Below are positions 37,396 through 48,610 of a stretch of DNA of 64,000 nucleotides, piece after piece. The notes beneath the pieces are model-generated. The model searched no databases. It was given only the letters and a program-made list of their open reading frames with translations, and was not told the origin of the DNA. Origin of the DNA: Apricaphanius iberus (lineage: Eukaryota > Chordata > Actinopteri > Cyprinodontiformes > Aphaniidae); the NCBI GenBank assembly GCA_028564705.1, contig JAPXFQ010002705.1:62001-126000 (forward strand), written 5' to 3'. The stretch's first letter is position 1, and each line of letters starts with the position of its first letter. Made by a program: the position numbers and the translations under genes.

Positions 37396-37539
37396 CTAGG
37401 GCCGGGATGACAGGTAAACGTAATCAATTACGCCGACACGTAAAAATACGTACGACACAAAAAATGCGATGCGTCGTTACTTTCAAAATAGACATGGAGT
37501 GAGCAAGTACTGGCAGCATGAGTGAGTCAGGTGACTTAA

Positions 37540-37734
37540 ATACCTCCATCTGAACTCGAAGTTCAAAAGGTATGGAACTATTTTACAATAAAAGTGAGCG
37601 ATTTTGACGTCTGCCGGCTTTGCAAAATGGAAAAGGCTTATCATGAAAGCATGACAGCTATGCAACAGCAGGTCAAACGACGGCATCCAGGTGCATGTTT
37701 CAGCAAATTATCAAGTTTTCAACTTTTTTATTAA
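37540..37734 (+). pseudogene. hAT BED zinc-finger relic
   Basis: A frame without ATG reads VQKVWNYFTIKVSDFDVCRL followed by CKMEKAYHESMTAMQQQVK and RRHPGACF. This has the BED finger layout: aromatic VWNYF start, C-x2-C, then a HxxxxH-like end with RRHPG, as in ZBED-type hAT transposases. An upstream ATG (37519) reads MSESGDLNTS in another frame, implying a frameshift. The element probably begins near 37396 (CTAGGGCCGGGATGAC). Confidence 0.6.
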
Positions 37735-37799
37735 CGCTATTTATTTTCCCTATAAATCACCCAAACACCCCCACGTAGAACGCATATACTCATACACAC

Positions 37800-37833
37800 G
37801 AGCAGACACACACACACACACACTCATATACAG
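37800..37833 (+). repeat. (CA)n short microsatellite
   Basis: Interrupted ACAC run within AGCAGACACACACACACAC. Confidence 0.9.
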
Positions 37834-37894
37834 AAATTAGCACTCAACCTCTTTAAAAGCAAAACTTATTTAAGCTTCTTAGCAGCCTCTAGTG

Positions 37895-38116
37895 CGGGGA
37901 TCCTCAAGTCCAGGCCTCAAGGGCCGATTTCCTACCAGTTTTAGAGGTGTCTCTGCTACAACACAGCTGATTCAAATTCTCTAACTTCCTCCTCAGCATT
38001 GCAAAGTTCTGCAGAGGCCTGCTAACGAGCCATTATTTGATTCTGGTGTGTTGAACCAGGGAAAGAACTAAACCTGCAGGATACCGACCCTCGAGGCCTG
38101 GAGGTGCGGATCCCTG
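37895..38116. mobile_element. hAT-type palindromic MITE with 8-bp target duplication
   Basis: 222 bases. Ends are CGGGGATCC and GGATCCCTG, and the inverse similarity runs far inward (TCCAGGCCTCAAGGGCC against CCTCGAGGCCTGGAGG, and CTACAACACAGCTGATTCAA against TTGATTCTGGTGTGTTGAAC). Flanks are exact direct repeats CTCTAGTG at 37887-37894 and 38117-38124, the 8-bp duplication expected of hAT transposition. Known teleost MITE type. Non-coding. Confidence 0.9.
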
Positions 38117-38649
38117 CTCTAGTGTATCTGTTTAGTTGGTGTTTATTTGTGACCCGTGTTGACAAAATGAGTCGGAATGCGCACAGACTGATTATGAGCA
38201 AAAGCCGAAAACGTGAGAGAGTGTTATTTGGCTGCGGTAAACAGGTTTGTCAAAAAAGGTAACGCCTGCTAAACGTGGCCGTCATGGACACTGATACAAC
38301 ATTGTTTAAGTGCTTGTAAAAGCACTAGTTAAAACTCCAATGCATAACTACTTCATGTGATCAACATGGTTGATGAACACACACAGAAACAAGAGAAAAT
38401 GCAGCAAAAATAAATGTTTTCCTGTGAATGAAGAGCACTTTTTCTGCATAAAGTGAATGTTACATTTTGTTTGTTCAAAGATAGCATTGCTGCTGTTTAT
38501 ATTGTATTTTTTTTATTTTCTTTCCCTTTATTCTTAAGATTTGTTTGCACAACATTTAACTTGTTAAATGCAACCTCTACAATAAGATTGTACTACTACT
38601 ACTACAACTTTATTATGGATTTTAGTTTTTTATTAAAACGTTAAATCAA

Positions 38650-38790
38650 AACAAACATGGTGCTGTTCAGTGTTGCTGCCCTACTAAAGCAAATACTGAC
38701 CTTATTATGGATCCTATATAATTGCTGTCTCTCCTCTATCATCAGCAGCAAATGATGGATCTGGAGAACTACAGACACAGTAAACTTTTG
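38650..38790 (+). repeat. Dispersed repeat, copy A left segment
   Basis: GGTGCTGTTCAGTGTTGCTG, ACTAAAGCAAATACTGACCT, TATTATGGATCC and GAGAACTACAGACACAGTAA match 40143-40260 in the same order. Its right-hand continuation is at 39640-39800. Confidence 0.6.
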
Positions 38791-39232
38791 AATAAAGCTT
38801 CCATTTGATGTTTTGTGTTTACCACAGAGAGCCTAAGCCATGCCCTTCTCCTTCCGGTCCATGGGTCCCCTAAAGTCAAAAAAATTATTGAGTCAATAAA
38901 ACATTTTATGATCCTGTTTGAAATGCGCAGTGGATCAAACATACGATGGCCATAAATATTAAAGCCTAATTTTGATGAAGAGAAAATGCTGTTTCCAACT
39001 GGCAGCAAAAGTTACTTTAGGTTTTGTGTAAAAACGTTGCCTGCAGTGTGAGCAAACTAAATAGTACGGGCCACGCATTAGTTTGTTTCTGGGGTTTGTA
39101 TTAGGTATTACTCCGCCCAGCGAGCCCCGCAAAATGTCACTTCTCTGAATCATAGACTGTATAATACTCTAAACAACATGGAGCGTAGACGCTGCTTGAA
39201 AGTCATTCATTTTAATTTACAAAAGGATGAAC

Positions 39233-39310
39233 AGGTGTTGCAAAGTGCAACACCTGTGATAAACTTAGCACCAACGGAGGATGTACAACAAATATGATCA
39301 AACTTTTAAC
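39233..39310 (+). pseudogene. Second BED-type zinc-finger relic
   Basis: Reads TGVAKCNTCDKLSTNGGCTT then NMIKLL, matching the BED pattern KCxxC....GG.T.NL..HL with the last His lost. The adjoining sequence to 39614 (GATTCTCACTATCGATTCC in reverse, ending at CCCAACCCTAA) looks like a hAT terminus, so this is probably the remains of a different hAT family from the one at 37540. Confidence 0.5.
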
Positions 39311-39639
39311 TTTTAACTGTCAGGCAGCAACTTTTCGTTGGAAGCGGAATCAGGTACATGAAAATTATGATTGTTTTATTCTTTACAGACTAGCTTAAGT
39401 TTGAATATACTGGTGACGCTAGCATAAGGCTTTGCTGCAGCCGCTATGCTAACCGGCCAGAGACCCCAAAAGTTTTCTCAAAGGAAACTTTTTTGTTTGT
39501 TTGTTTTTTCTCTTCTGCACCTCAAAGAATCGGAATTGAGAACCATTTAGAACAGGAATCGATAGTGAGAATCGGACTGGGAATCGTTAAAATGCAAACG
39601 ATGCCCAACCCTAATATAATACTACTAATATATACTACT

Positions 39640-39960
39640 ATAATATTCAGTGTTCTTTTCTGTGTTTTTCTGGCAGTCACAGCGCCACCAATGGGCCCAG
39701 CATGGTACTACAGAAGCTTTAGCAGCTGTGTGGATAGATTATCATTTAACTCCGTATTTACAAGTATACCCATTTTGTCTCCGTGTAAACAAGACCTAAA
39801 ACATGCAGGTTATTGTGTCTTGAGGACAGGGTTGGGGAAACAGATTTATAACATAAATCTAACAGTCTACATAGGTGGAAACTGGATACACATTTCAAAA
39901 GAAGTTTAAGGCCTTGCCTACACAGAGATGAAACCACGCGTAGCATCAAAGATATTTAAT
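39640..39960 (+). repeat. Dispersed repeat, copy A right segment
   Basis: TTCTGTGTTTTTCTGGCAGT, CCACCAATGGGCCCAGCAT and CTGTGTGGATAGATTATC match 40312-40400. Separated from its left segment by about 850 bases that carry the BED-finger relic. Confidence 0.55.
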
Positions 39961-40139
39961 CAAATATGTGTCTCCTCCATTAGGAGCCTGTGTTTCAGAA
40001 CAAAGTAAAAGATTATTTTTTAAACTGAGTCCCGACATGGGAAAATTTCAAAATAACAGCTCCGTTGTTTCTGAGTGTATGAGCTCTTCGGCATTTTTCT
40101 GAGTCTATGTAGTCAACGCCCCATTCCTATATTTAACAA

Positions 40140-40440
40140 CATGGCGCTGTACCGTGTTGTGCTAATAAAGCAAATGCTGACCTTACTATGGATTCTCCTT
40201 TATCACTAACAGCAATAATTGGATACGGAGAGCCACAGATACTATATGCTTTAATAAAAATAAAAGGTTTGTCGTTTTTGCAACTGAGTTGACAGCGCAT
40301 GCTCAGTTAATTTTTCTATGTTTTTCTGGCAGTATCACAATGCAACCAATGGTCCCAACATAGGTTACAGCTTAAGTGCTCATGTGGACATAATGTTTTC
40401 TGTCTCTGTTTTTTAAACTATATTTTAATCTCTGTCTAAT
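40140..40440 (+). repeat. Dispersed repeat, copy B (uninterrupted)
   Basis: Carries both segments seen at 38650-38790 and 39640-39800, only about 45 bases apart, ending near CATGTGGACATAATGTTTTC. Probably a non-autonomous DNA transposon; termini not identified. Confidence 0.55.
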
Positions 40441-40576
40441 CAGAGTCTAAAATGGCTAAAGTCGGTTATCTATTTATCAAATGGCATACAGGTGTGGCAA
40501 TACTCTAGTTTTACGTGATGGAACAAAGGCCACAACAAACTTTTATACTCTAATCTCATCAAGCAAAGCGTTTTGT

Positions 40577-40660
40577 ATGGCAAGGCAAGGCAGTTTTATT
40601 TGTATAGGACACTTTCAGCAACAACGTAATGCAATGTTCTTTTCATGATTTGGTGGAAGA
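40577..40660 (-). repeat. L2-type SINE/LINE tail, reverse orientation
   Basis: GGCAAGGCAAGGCAGTTTTA then TTTGTATAGGACACTTTCAG is the inverse of the CTATACAAATAAAAT..GCCTTGCCTTG tail at 8135-8184. The same family tail occurs at 42381, 46509 and 48476. Confidence 0.7.
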
Positions 40661-40700
40661 GAAAAAGAAAGCATGATAAAAACAGTAATTTATAAAAGCC

Positions 40701-40736
40701 ATATATATATATGTATAAATATATCCATATATATAT

Positions 40737-40770
<34 letters not shown>
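40701..40770. repeat. Imperfect (TA)n microsatellite
   Basis: TA runs broken by GTATAAAT and ATATCC, ending before CCCCTGGATGG. Confidence 0.93.
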
Positions 40771-42226
40771 CCCCTGGATGGTTGGTATGGAGGCATACTG
40801 AAGCATCTCTTTCTTCTTTTGTTCCGAATCCATCATTTTTCAGAAAGTGGAGACAGCTAATTAAATCCTGAACCTACAGGGATATAGTAGGTGGTTCAGT
40901 AGCTTTCCACCTAAGATTAATTAATCCCTGTTGAAGATGGCCACTGTGTCTGTTTTTAAATGAGTGTTAATACAATTTAGATTACAAAAGCAGGAGGGGG
41001 GCCAACGTGTTCTGGTCAGGTTTTGGTGAAAAAGAATGACAAACTTTTGATTTATGAATAAATGCATTTAAGTAGCTGTGGTATGTTAACTTTTTTGTAT
41101 TTAAAAACACATTTTTAACATGTTATAGACTTTGTCCAGTGCAAACAATGACTCAAGTTCAATGGGATCCCAAATATTATTGCATTCATTATCCAAATAT
41201 TCTGAACTAATCAAGATTTAAACTATTTTGTTAAAAATCAACTTTTTGGAACTTTTTACCCATGTTGTAAGGCTATTTCCTTTTTTTTATTATTCTGGAA
41301 TCAAGAGCCACAGCAGACTTACAACTTTAAATCATCACACAAAAGTGGCTAGAGATAAAGCTGCATGTGATTATGTACCTGGCCAGTAGATGGATTTGTG
41401 TTCATATGAAGCCCCATGAGTTGAAACCTTCCTTGAACCAATTTTAATTAAACCTAGCGTCTTACTTGTAGTTGAAGAATAACTCCAGACTACAAATCAA
41501 TTTCAGGACAAATTAATACTACACAACGCCAAAGGTAACATTTTATCACATTTGTGCCTATCCCAGACGTTGAAAGGTGTAAAATAGCATGATAAAGATC
41601 CTTTAAAGATTTTGGAATTTAATTAAAGATCTGAATCTCATTCTCCTGTTCCTGTAGTTATTCTTGAGCTGTTTTTTATTTTATTTGATCAATCTTTTGA
41701 GTTACAAATTAAGACTGCATTAATCATTTCTAACCTGTTTCTAACTAGAACCTAGTTTAATGTGTCCTTTTCTATTGTCAGAATGGATACCCTGCAATTA
41801 TTAGAAAAGAATATGTTCCACCTACATATCATCTTCTTACCACTCTTGTTGTCACTAATTACTGTGGTCACATTAACATGGGGGTAAACTGAAAAGAAGT
41901 GAGCAACGCCAGACAATGCAAATCAAAAGGAAGTATGCTAATTATTTCTTTCTGTAGTTTCATTCTTGAGTATGAATTTAAGCTTATAAAAAACGATATT
42001 ACTCAAAAACTATTTATGTTTCCTGCACAAATATATTGTGGGCTACACGATCAGTTGTCTAGAGAAGCATTGGCTGTTCACAAGGGAAGTGAATCACAAA
42101 TTTCTAAAGAGGCTAGATGTTGACAAAGTAACCCAATAATTTTTGGACAGATAAAGCAGAGCCTACATGCAACAGGTGTTGCAATGATGGCTTTAGGCCA
42201 CTCCTGGACCAATGCATCTTATCTGG
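40771..42226. other. Intergenic, nothing recognised
   Basis: AT-rich, no accepted coding frame. 41899-42123 is open but lacks any family feature. Confidence 0.45.
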
Positions 42227-42234
42227 GCCTAGAA

Positions 42235-42592
42235 CAGTGGTTTCCATCCTATGGTCCCTAGAGATCACAGGGGGTCACAAATGTGTCTTTGCTGAGTTTC
42301 TCAAACTTATTTTTATATTTTTAAGTATTACATTTATAAACTCCAAAGGACCAAAATAAAATACCCTATATTGAGTGTAAGCACCTTAAATTGCCTTGTT
42401 GTTGAAAATGTGCTTTACAAATGCAGCTGCCTTGCTTATATAGCCTACAGTTTACTGTTAATTTTTTACTACAAAAACTTTGTAATTAATCACTTCTGAT
42501 GTGTGCATGTAAGTAAAAGTTAAGGTTGAGAGGATCCAGGCTTGTCTCAGAAAAGGTCAAGGGGATCCTAAGGAAAATGTAGGGAACCACTG
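42235..42592. mobile_element. hAT-type MITE with 8-bp target duplication
   Basis: 358 bases bounded by CAGTGGTTTCC and GGGAACCACTG. Exact direct repeats GCCTAGAA lie at 42227-42234 and 42593-42600. The CAGTGGTT termini are the style of Charlie/Tip100-type hAT elements. An L2-type tail (42381-42436) sits inside it on the plus strand. Confidence 0.9.
42381..42436 (+). repeat. L2-type tail inside a MITE
   Basis: CACCTTAAATTGCCTTGTTG then TTGAAAATGTGCTTTACAAA and GCTGCCTTGCTT, the same tail as at 8119-8184, diverged. Confidence 0.65.
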
Positions 42593-42600
42593 GCCTAGAA

Positions 42601-45148
42601 GAAAAAGAACTGGACAGCCATGCCTTGGTCCAAAATACTCTTTTCTATTGAAAGTAAACTCTGCATTTAAGTGGAAATCAAGGTCAAGGTATGAGTTTGC
42701 CAGCGTCTAGAAGAGTTTAAAGACACAAAATCCAGGTTATCTAGATTTTGTGTGACCTTTTCGGAGTCAGTGGGTGTATGAGGATACAACTGCTGGTGTT
42801 GGCAGACTATGTTTTTATCAAATCTATAGTTAGTGAAGCCAACTGTAATTCATGCAAAACAAACCACAACCAAATACTGAGCGTATATATTTCTTATAAA
42901 TGGGCATTGTGGCTACATTTTCTACTTTTAGATTTATGTAATATAATTTTATGAGAAACTGAATTTTATGTAAGATTATTGATTTTATGTTGATCTGAAT
43001 GTAATCATCAACAGAAATAATCTGATGAAATAAATCAGTTTGAATGTAATAAAGCTATACATTACTTTTTTTTCTTTATTTGAAATGAATTACTGAAATA
43101 AATTAACTTTTCAATGACATTAATTGGAGGTGCATATGGAGGTGCTGACTTTATCAGTGAAGTCATGGGCTGTGCATGTTCTTTTTGAAACAAGAATCTG
43201 AACTTAGCTGCAACCCTGTGTTTCATCATTTTGATTCATTTATTATTCTTTTTATGAGAGAAAATGGTATTTTGAGTCTTATCCTTTAATAAATATCAGA
43301 GAAAGCTGCACAGAAGAAAAGGGTGTCAGCTGGTTAAACTATACATTTTAACTCCACTTCTTTTCTGCCTCTGCTGTAAGAAACAACAGGTTTGAAGAAA
43401 TAGAAGCGCTGGAACGTAAATGAGAATAGATTCTCAATAAAGGCAGCCACAGCTAAGAATTATCTTACCTGAATTTGCTGTTATTTTTCAAACAGTGCAG
43501 AAAAAGGAAAGGCAAAAGAGCTTCTCACTCAGCAAGAAACAGCTCAATAACCTACGAAATTATTGTTACTGCTTACGGTGTATCATTAGCATTAAGCTCA
43601 GCTCCTTGGAGAGAACTGAGCTACTTATTTACAAGGGGCTCAAATGATCATGCTCATCCTGTTAAATAAACAGAGGAGGATTAACTTATTCCAACATGCT
43701 AAATGCTACAACAAGTTTCTCAACAAGATTCAGGAAGAAATGGTGGTGATTAATATTATAGCAGTCTGTGCTGCAGATGGTTTGATCGCCATAGAAAATC
43801 TGTTTGTTCATTAATAAATCAAAAATGTATAATATCTAAAACTCAAAACAATTAATGAATTATTTATGGGATCATTTTTAAGTAAGTTCTCATGCGAATT
43901 TTAAACATACTGAACAAACGTGACTCTCTTGTTTCATCTTTGCTGATAAAACTTCTGATTACCTTTAATCTGTAGATAGCAGTTTAAATACCTTTTTTAA
44001 CATTTTCCAGTTTAAAGGGGAAAATAAGCAAAGAAAAATAATTACATAATGACTTTGCTGGCAGAAAACAGCTAGATAATTCAGTGTTTTCCTGCAAGAA
44101 CCCCAGATAAGAATATTTGTTATAATATTTGTTTTTTTTGTTATGTTTTTTTTTTGGGGGGGGGGGCGTTCAGCTTGAACTTGAATCTTTGAAAACTTTA
44201 TGGATCTCTTCTGTCCTCTAGTGGATAAATTAAGGACTGTACAGAGAGAAAGTGTGTTTTGTAATAATTGTATGGTGAGCTTTATCAATAAACTGTGGCA
44301 ATGTAAAGAGTTAATTTTACTTTTATTTTGAAATTAAAACAGGGTAGATTAACAGTCACAGCAAGATTATCCAGATATTTTAGTAATTTTCTTCAATAAT
44401 CCATCCTGTAGTGAAGGTTAATATTTTTAGCCAGACCTACAGTAAGTGCACAAACACGTTGCAAAGTGAGTGCCTGTGGGAGTGAGGTTGAGTGTAAAAG
44501 GTTAAGGGGGAAATCAAAATCAGTTTCAGCTTTCCAGTTGTCATGACTTAAAAAATGATTGCATGAAACAAAAAAAAACAAAAGCGTTGGACTGCTATAC
44601 TTTAAACAAATGGAGTAAAGTTTACTCCCAGTTGAATAGAAAATGTGTTTTTTTTCTGTTTTCGCTGTCAAGCAAATGTAAAATTAAAAAGATTTATTTG
44701 ATTATAGCAAATGCTATAAATATACATTTGGGAATTGGATTTAAGATCAGCAACAATTAGCATAATGTGGCATAACTCATACAGCTAGATAGAGATAAAT
44801 GAGGAATTTAATTGCTTCACTGACCTTTACAACATGGAGCAGTTTAAGAGAAGCTGCAAAAGTAGTTTAAAAGGGGTTTGAAAATAAAAACTGTTTATCA
44901 TATTTACCTAATGCCAAGTGCTGCTTATATTTTTGACTAACGTGGTTTAGGAGGTTTAGAGATGCTGAGCACTCAGAGAGCTGCCTGGTCAGACAAGATA
45001 TATTTTACTGTTTTGAGTTAATTTGTTAACAGCTTTATTTCTATTGTATTTTATAATTGCATTACTGTCTGTGTTTTCACTTGCCCTGGATTCTTATTAA
45101 TTTTATGTGTGTGGTACCTTAAAATGAATTTCCACACTCTGGGATCCA
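42601..45148. other. Intergenic, nothing recognised
   Basis: AT-rich; mononucleotide runs (T and G) at 44130-44166. No coding or repeat boundaries supported. Confidence 0.45.
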
Positions 45149-45149
45149 C

Positions 45150-45179
45150 AATTCATTCATTCATTCATTCATTCATTCA
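45150..45179 (+). repeat. (ATTC)n microsatellite
   Basis: Seven ATTC units. Confidence 0.95.
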
Positions 45180-48140
45180 GAGATGAACAGACAAAAACCA
45201 GCAAAAGCATAACCTTTTTGGCTAATTTAATTTGGTATTATGATACAATTATTACTGATTATAATAAATATCTGAAACTTAGGCAAGCTTTAGAAAGCAT
45301 TTAGAAGTATTAAGAAAGTAGTTTATTTTGTCTTCTTCAGCACTTCGACTTTAAGTGCCTCTCAAAGAAACAGGAACTCAAACATATCCTGCTTGCTTTG
45401 TTAAATTCACTTTTACTTCATTTTCGATTCAGATGCTGAGAAATAGACATCTCTAAACTATTTAAACAGTCTTTCTTTGTTACAAATTTTGCTGTTTATT
45501 TCAGAGAAAACAAAATATTTTTTTGTAAAAAAAAAAAAAAGACAATATAAAAAAGAAGCTTTTCTTTTTGTCATCATTGGCAATATGCTCCAGTAGGATG
45601 GAACAGATGACTGTACCTAGTTTAAAACAATGTATTGACATGTTTCACTGATCATTTATCTGCATGATTGTTATTGATTTAATTTAATAAAGGATGAGAA
45701 GATTCCTTCAGCAGTTCAGGAGTTTTAATATTGGCTTGTTGGTCATCAAGGAGAACTCCATACACAGTGCAACTGCATAGACCTGACCTGCTTCTCCAAA
45801 CCTGACACAGAATTATAAAGGATTCAATAATCGCAAGTCTATCAGCCTTGTATCAGATACAACTTTGCAGCACAGCAGAATGGTGTCACTTGCTCCGATA
45901 GGAAACAAATCATCTGGCTAATGTCAACGTGTCCTATAGATATCTGGTGGTTGCCATGCAACCTGAGGTTCATGGCTGGAGATCACACACACATATGTCT
46001 GAAGCCTAACACATTATCTTGACGACATGTCATGATGCATGTAGTGTCATCCTATCATATTTGATTAACAGAACTGAACCAAAACAGAACAAGAATAGAA
46101 CAATGATTATCCTCATTACTAAGTTCCCACCACAATAATGCAACAGCACAGGTCAACTTGCAGTGGGTTTGCTAAAAACAGCCAATTCTTGACTATTGGT
46201 TTGTTGAACATGAAGCTCTCTGCAGCAGACTCCCGCTGGAAGGAGATTCACCTCAAACTACTGTAATTTCCCAGAAAATTTATATTTTTCAGTGAAATTT
46301 TACTTCTGCTGTCATTTTTTATTAAAAAAATCTAATTCGCCAATTGTGGAATATTATGATTATAGTTAAATGTTGATTTGATTGAGGGATTAAAACCATT
46401 TTTAACCTGTTGTCAAAAGCAGATCTTGGAAGAATAGCTGCTATACCTGTAAAAGGCACAGTTCAGATACTATAATGCTACGGTTACATGGGATGATCCA
46501 TATGATAAGCAAGGCAGGTTTATTTGTGCATCACATTTTAGCAATTACCCAATTCATGCTTTACATGATGAAGCTAAAGTTTTAAACCCAAGTATTCCCG
46601 TTGAATGATTATAGTCTTTGACCATGATGTTTGGTAAACAAACACAATACAGAGATGGGGTATAATGAAAATCCATGAAAGAATAAGTAATTTACAGAAC
46701 ATACTCATTTACAGAGCAAATGTATTTCCCATTGACTGTAAACAGTGATTAAACATATGAATTTTCTGTTTCATTTTTTTAACTAGAGCTTCTCTTAGAC
46801 AACGAACTCCCATGCAGAAAATTAGTTACATTCTCATCCTGTCTTCTAATTTTTTTTATGAAAGTATTTTCACATATGCCTTCACAGAATCAACCAGCAT
46901 ATGTAATGCAGTCTGTCGTTTTTGCATGTCACTGTGTCCCAGAGGTTATCTTTTGTTGCAATAAATGTAAGACTGAAGAAAATCAGTACATATGTTGATC
47001 TAAACATCACTCCTTCGGGACCAGCAGTGATGCTGACATAGTTACATGCAGGATAAATTTATATTTCTTAAATGCTGTGAAAAACTGAAAAGCTTATTGC
47101 TGTAACACCTAATACTCACCTCATGAGGTCACTATTTTATAATAAAACGGGCGAGTCTTTATAAAGCAGAATTCATGGATCAGTGTTTCTTTTTTTAAAT
47201 GTTTTCAACTGAAGAAATAAAAGAGTGAAAAACTAAATTTGTTTGACAGATTAAAAAGAAATTATCTTCACTCACTTCCAGGACACGCTAAAACCCAAAA
47301 CAAAAATATTCAATGTCAATGTCATATTTTTGTAAAATTTTATAAAACATATTTAGATATGAAAGATGATCTTGGAAAACAGAAACATACGTTTTTTCTT
47401 TTGTCTTTAGCTGCTTCATTCATTTTCTTTACAGTCCTATAATAATAATTCTGACTCAGCTTATATCTATCTTCATTTATAAACTATATGACATTCATTG
47501 CTTGTACCTAAACTACTGGAAGCTTCTTTTGAGAAACAAAGGAAAGTCAGAACTGAAGGAAAAAAACAACAAGGCAAAAGAATGAATAACAAACAATCTT
47601 ACCTCAAATTCCAACAATATATTTTTGAGGACTTGTTAGGTTTAAATCTGTTGGTGAGGTGTCAATAAAAAAAGAACATATATTTGTGTTTTAGGATTTC
47701 ATCTGACAAACTTTGAGAATACTTGATTGATTACTTTAAACTTGAAAAGCTTATAGAAAGATCACAAGATAGAGCTTAACCCTTTGGAATTACGTATGCA
47801 TTGTTCAAGTGAATGTTAAAACCTAAAAGCCACTTTAGTTACACAATCTCATCAGCATGCAATGAAATAACACAGGGCATGTGATGTCAACAAATCAACT
47901 TGTATTACATGGCAGTGGCAGTAAATAATGGCAGCTTCTAAATTTGTCATATTTTAATTTTAGTGCTGCCATTGAACAAGTATTACAAAACAGTACAAAG
48001 CTCTGACAAAGTTGAGCATATTTTCCTATTAAAGTCAGTATTTTTTCTATTACACCAATAGGTGTCCAAATTGTTCTCTAAAATAGTGTTGGATTTGCTT
48101 GGAATGTATTAAATAGATTCAGTCTCTTAGCATCCCTTGT
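45180..48140. other. Intergenic with one L2-type tail
   Basis: A reverse-orientation L2-type tail at about 46509-46575 (AAGCAAGGCAGGTTTATTTG, ATCACATTTTAGCAATTACC). 45850-46000 is repeat-free and GC-richer (AGGAAACAAATCATCTGGCT, GGTGGTTGCCATGCAACCTG) and could be regulatory, unproven. No gene seen. Confidence 0.4.
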
Positions 48141-48179
48141 GTAGGGATAAGCGGCCATTTTGTGTCCCCAACAGCTTAC

Positions 48180-48272
48180 CATTGCCTGGCAGCCATTTGG
48201 CCAACCCCAGCAGATTCCCATTGCCTGGCAGCCATTTGGCCAACCCCAGCAGCTTCCCATTGGCCTCTAGCC
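48180..48272 (+). repeat. 39-bp tandem duplication
   Basis: CATTGCCTGGCAGCCATTTG then GCCAACCCCAGCAG occurs at 48180-48218 and 48219-48257, nearly identical, with a truncated third start (CATTGGCCTCTAGCC) at 48258. Frames on both strands here arise from the repeat. Confidence 0.9.
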
Positions 48273-48475
48273 AAGTTGATAAAGGTAGCACAACGACACG
48301 TTTCTTTCTCTCCCAGTCCACCAACAGAGCTGAAGATGGAGGGAAAATTTTAATATCCGCTAGGGACCCATTCTCTTTCTCCATCTGGATTCTACCGGCT
48401 GGTCCGGAAGAAATCACTCTAAAATTACCCCAGGGTTTTGTTTTGGTTCTGGTTTTTCTGTGCACCGTCCAGTCC

Positions 48476-48610
48476 AAGGCAAGGCAAGGCAATTCTATTT
48501 ATATAGCACATTTTCAACACAAGGCAATTCAAGGCGCTTTACATGCTTCAGTGGTAAAGACGGCAAATACATGATAAAAGTATGAAAATTAAAATAGATA
48601 ATCTCTAAAA
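48476..48610 (-). repeat. L2-type SINE/LINE tail, reverse orientation
   Basis: AAGGCAAGGCAAGGCAATTC, TATTTATATAGCACATTTTC and CAAGGCAATTCAAGGCGCTT, the best preserved member of this tail family in the window. Confidence 0.8.

Noticed and set aside
48078..48574. Overlapping frames on both strands up to 145 residues
   Set aside because: Explained by the 39-bp tandem duplication and the reverse L2-type tail.
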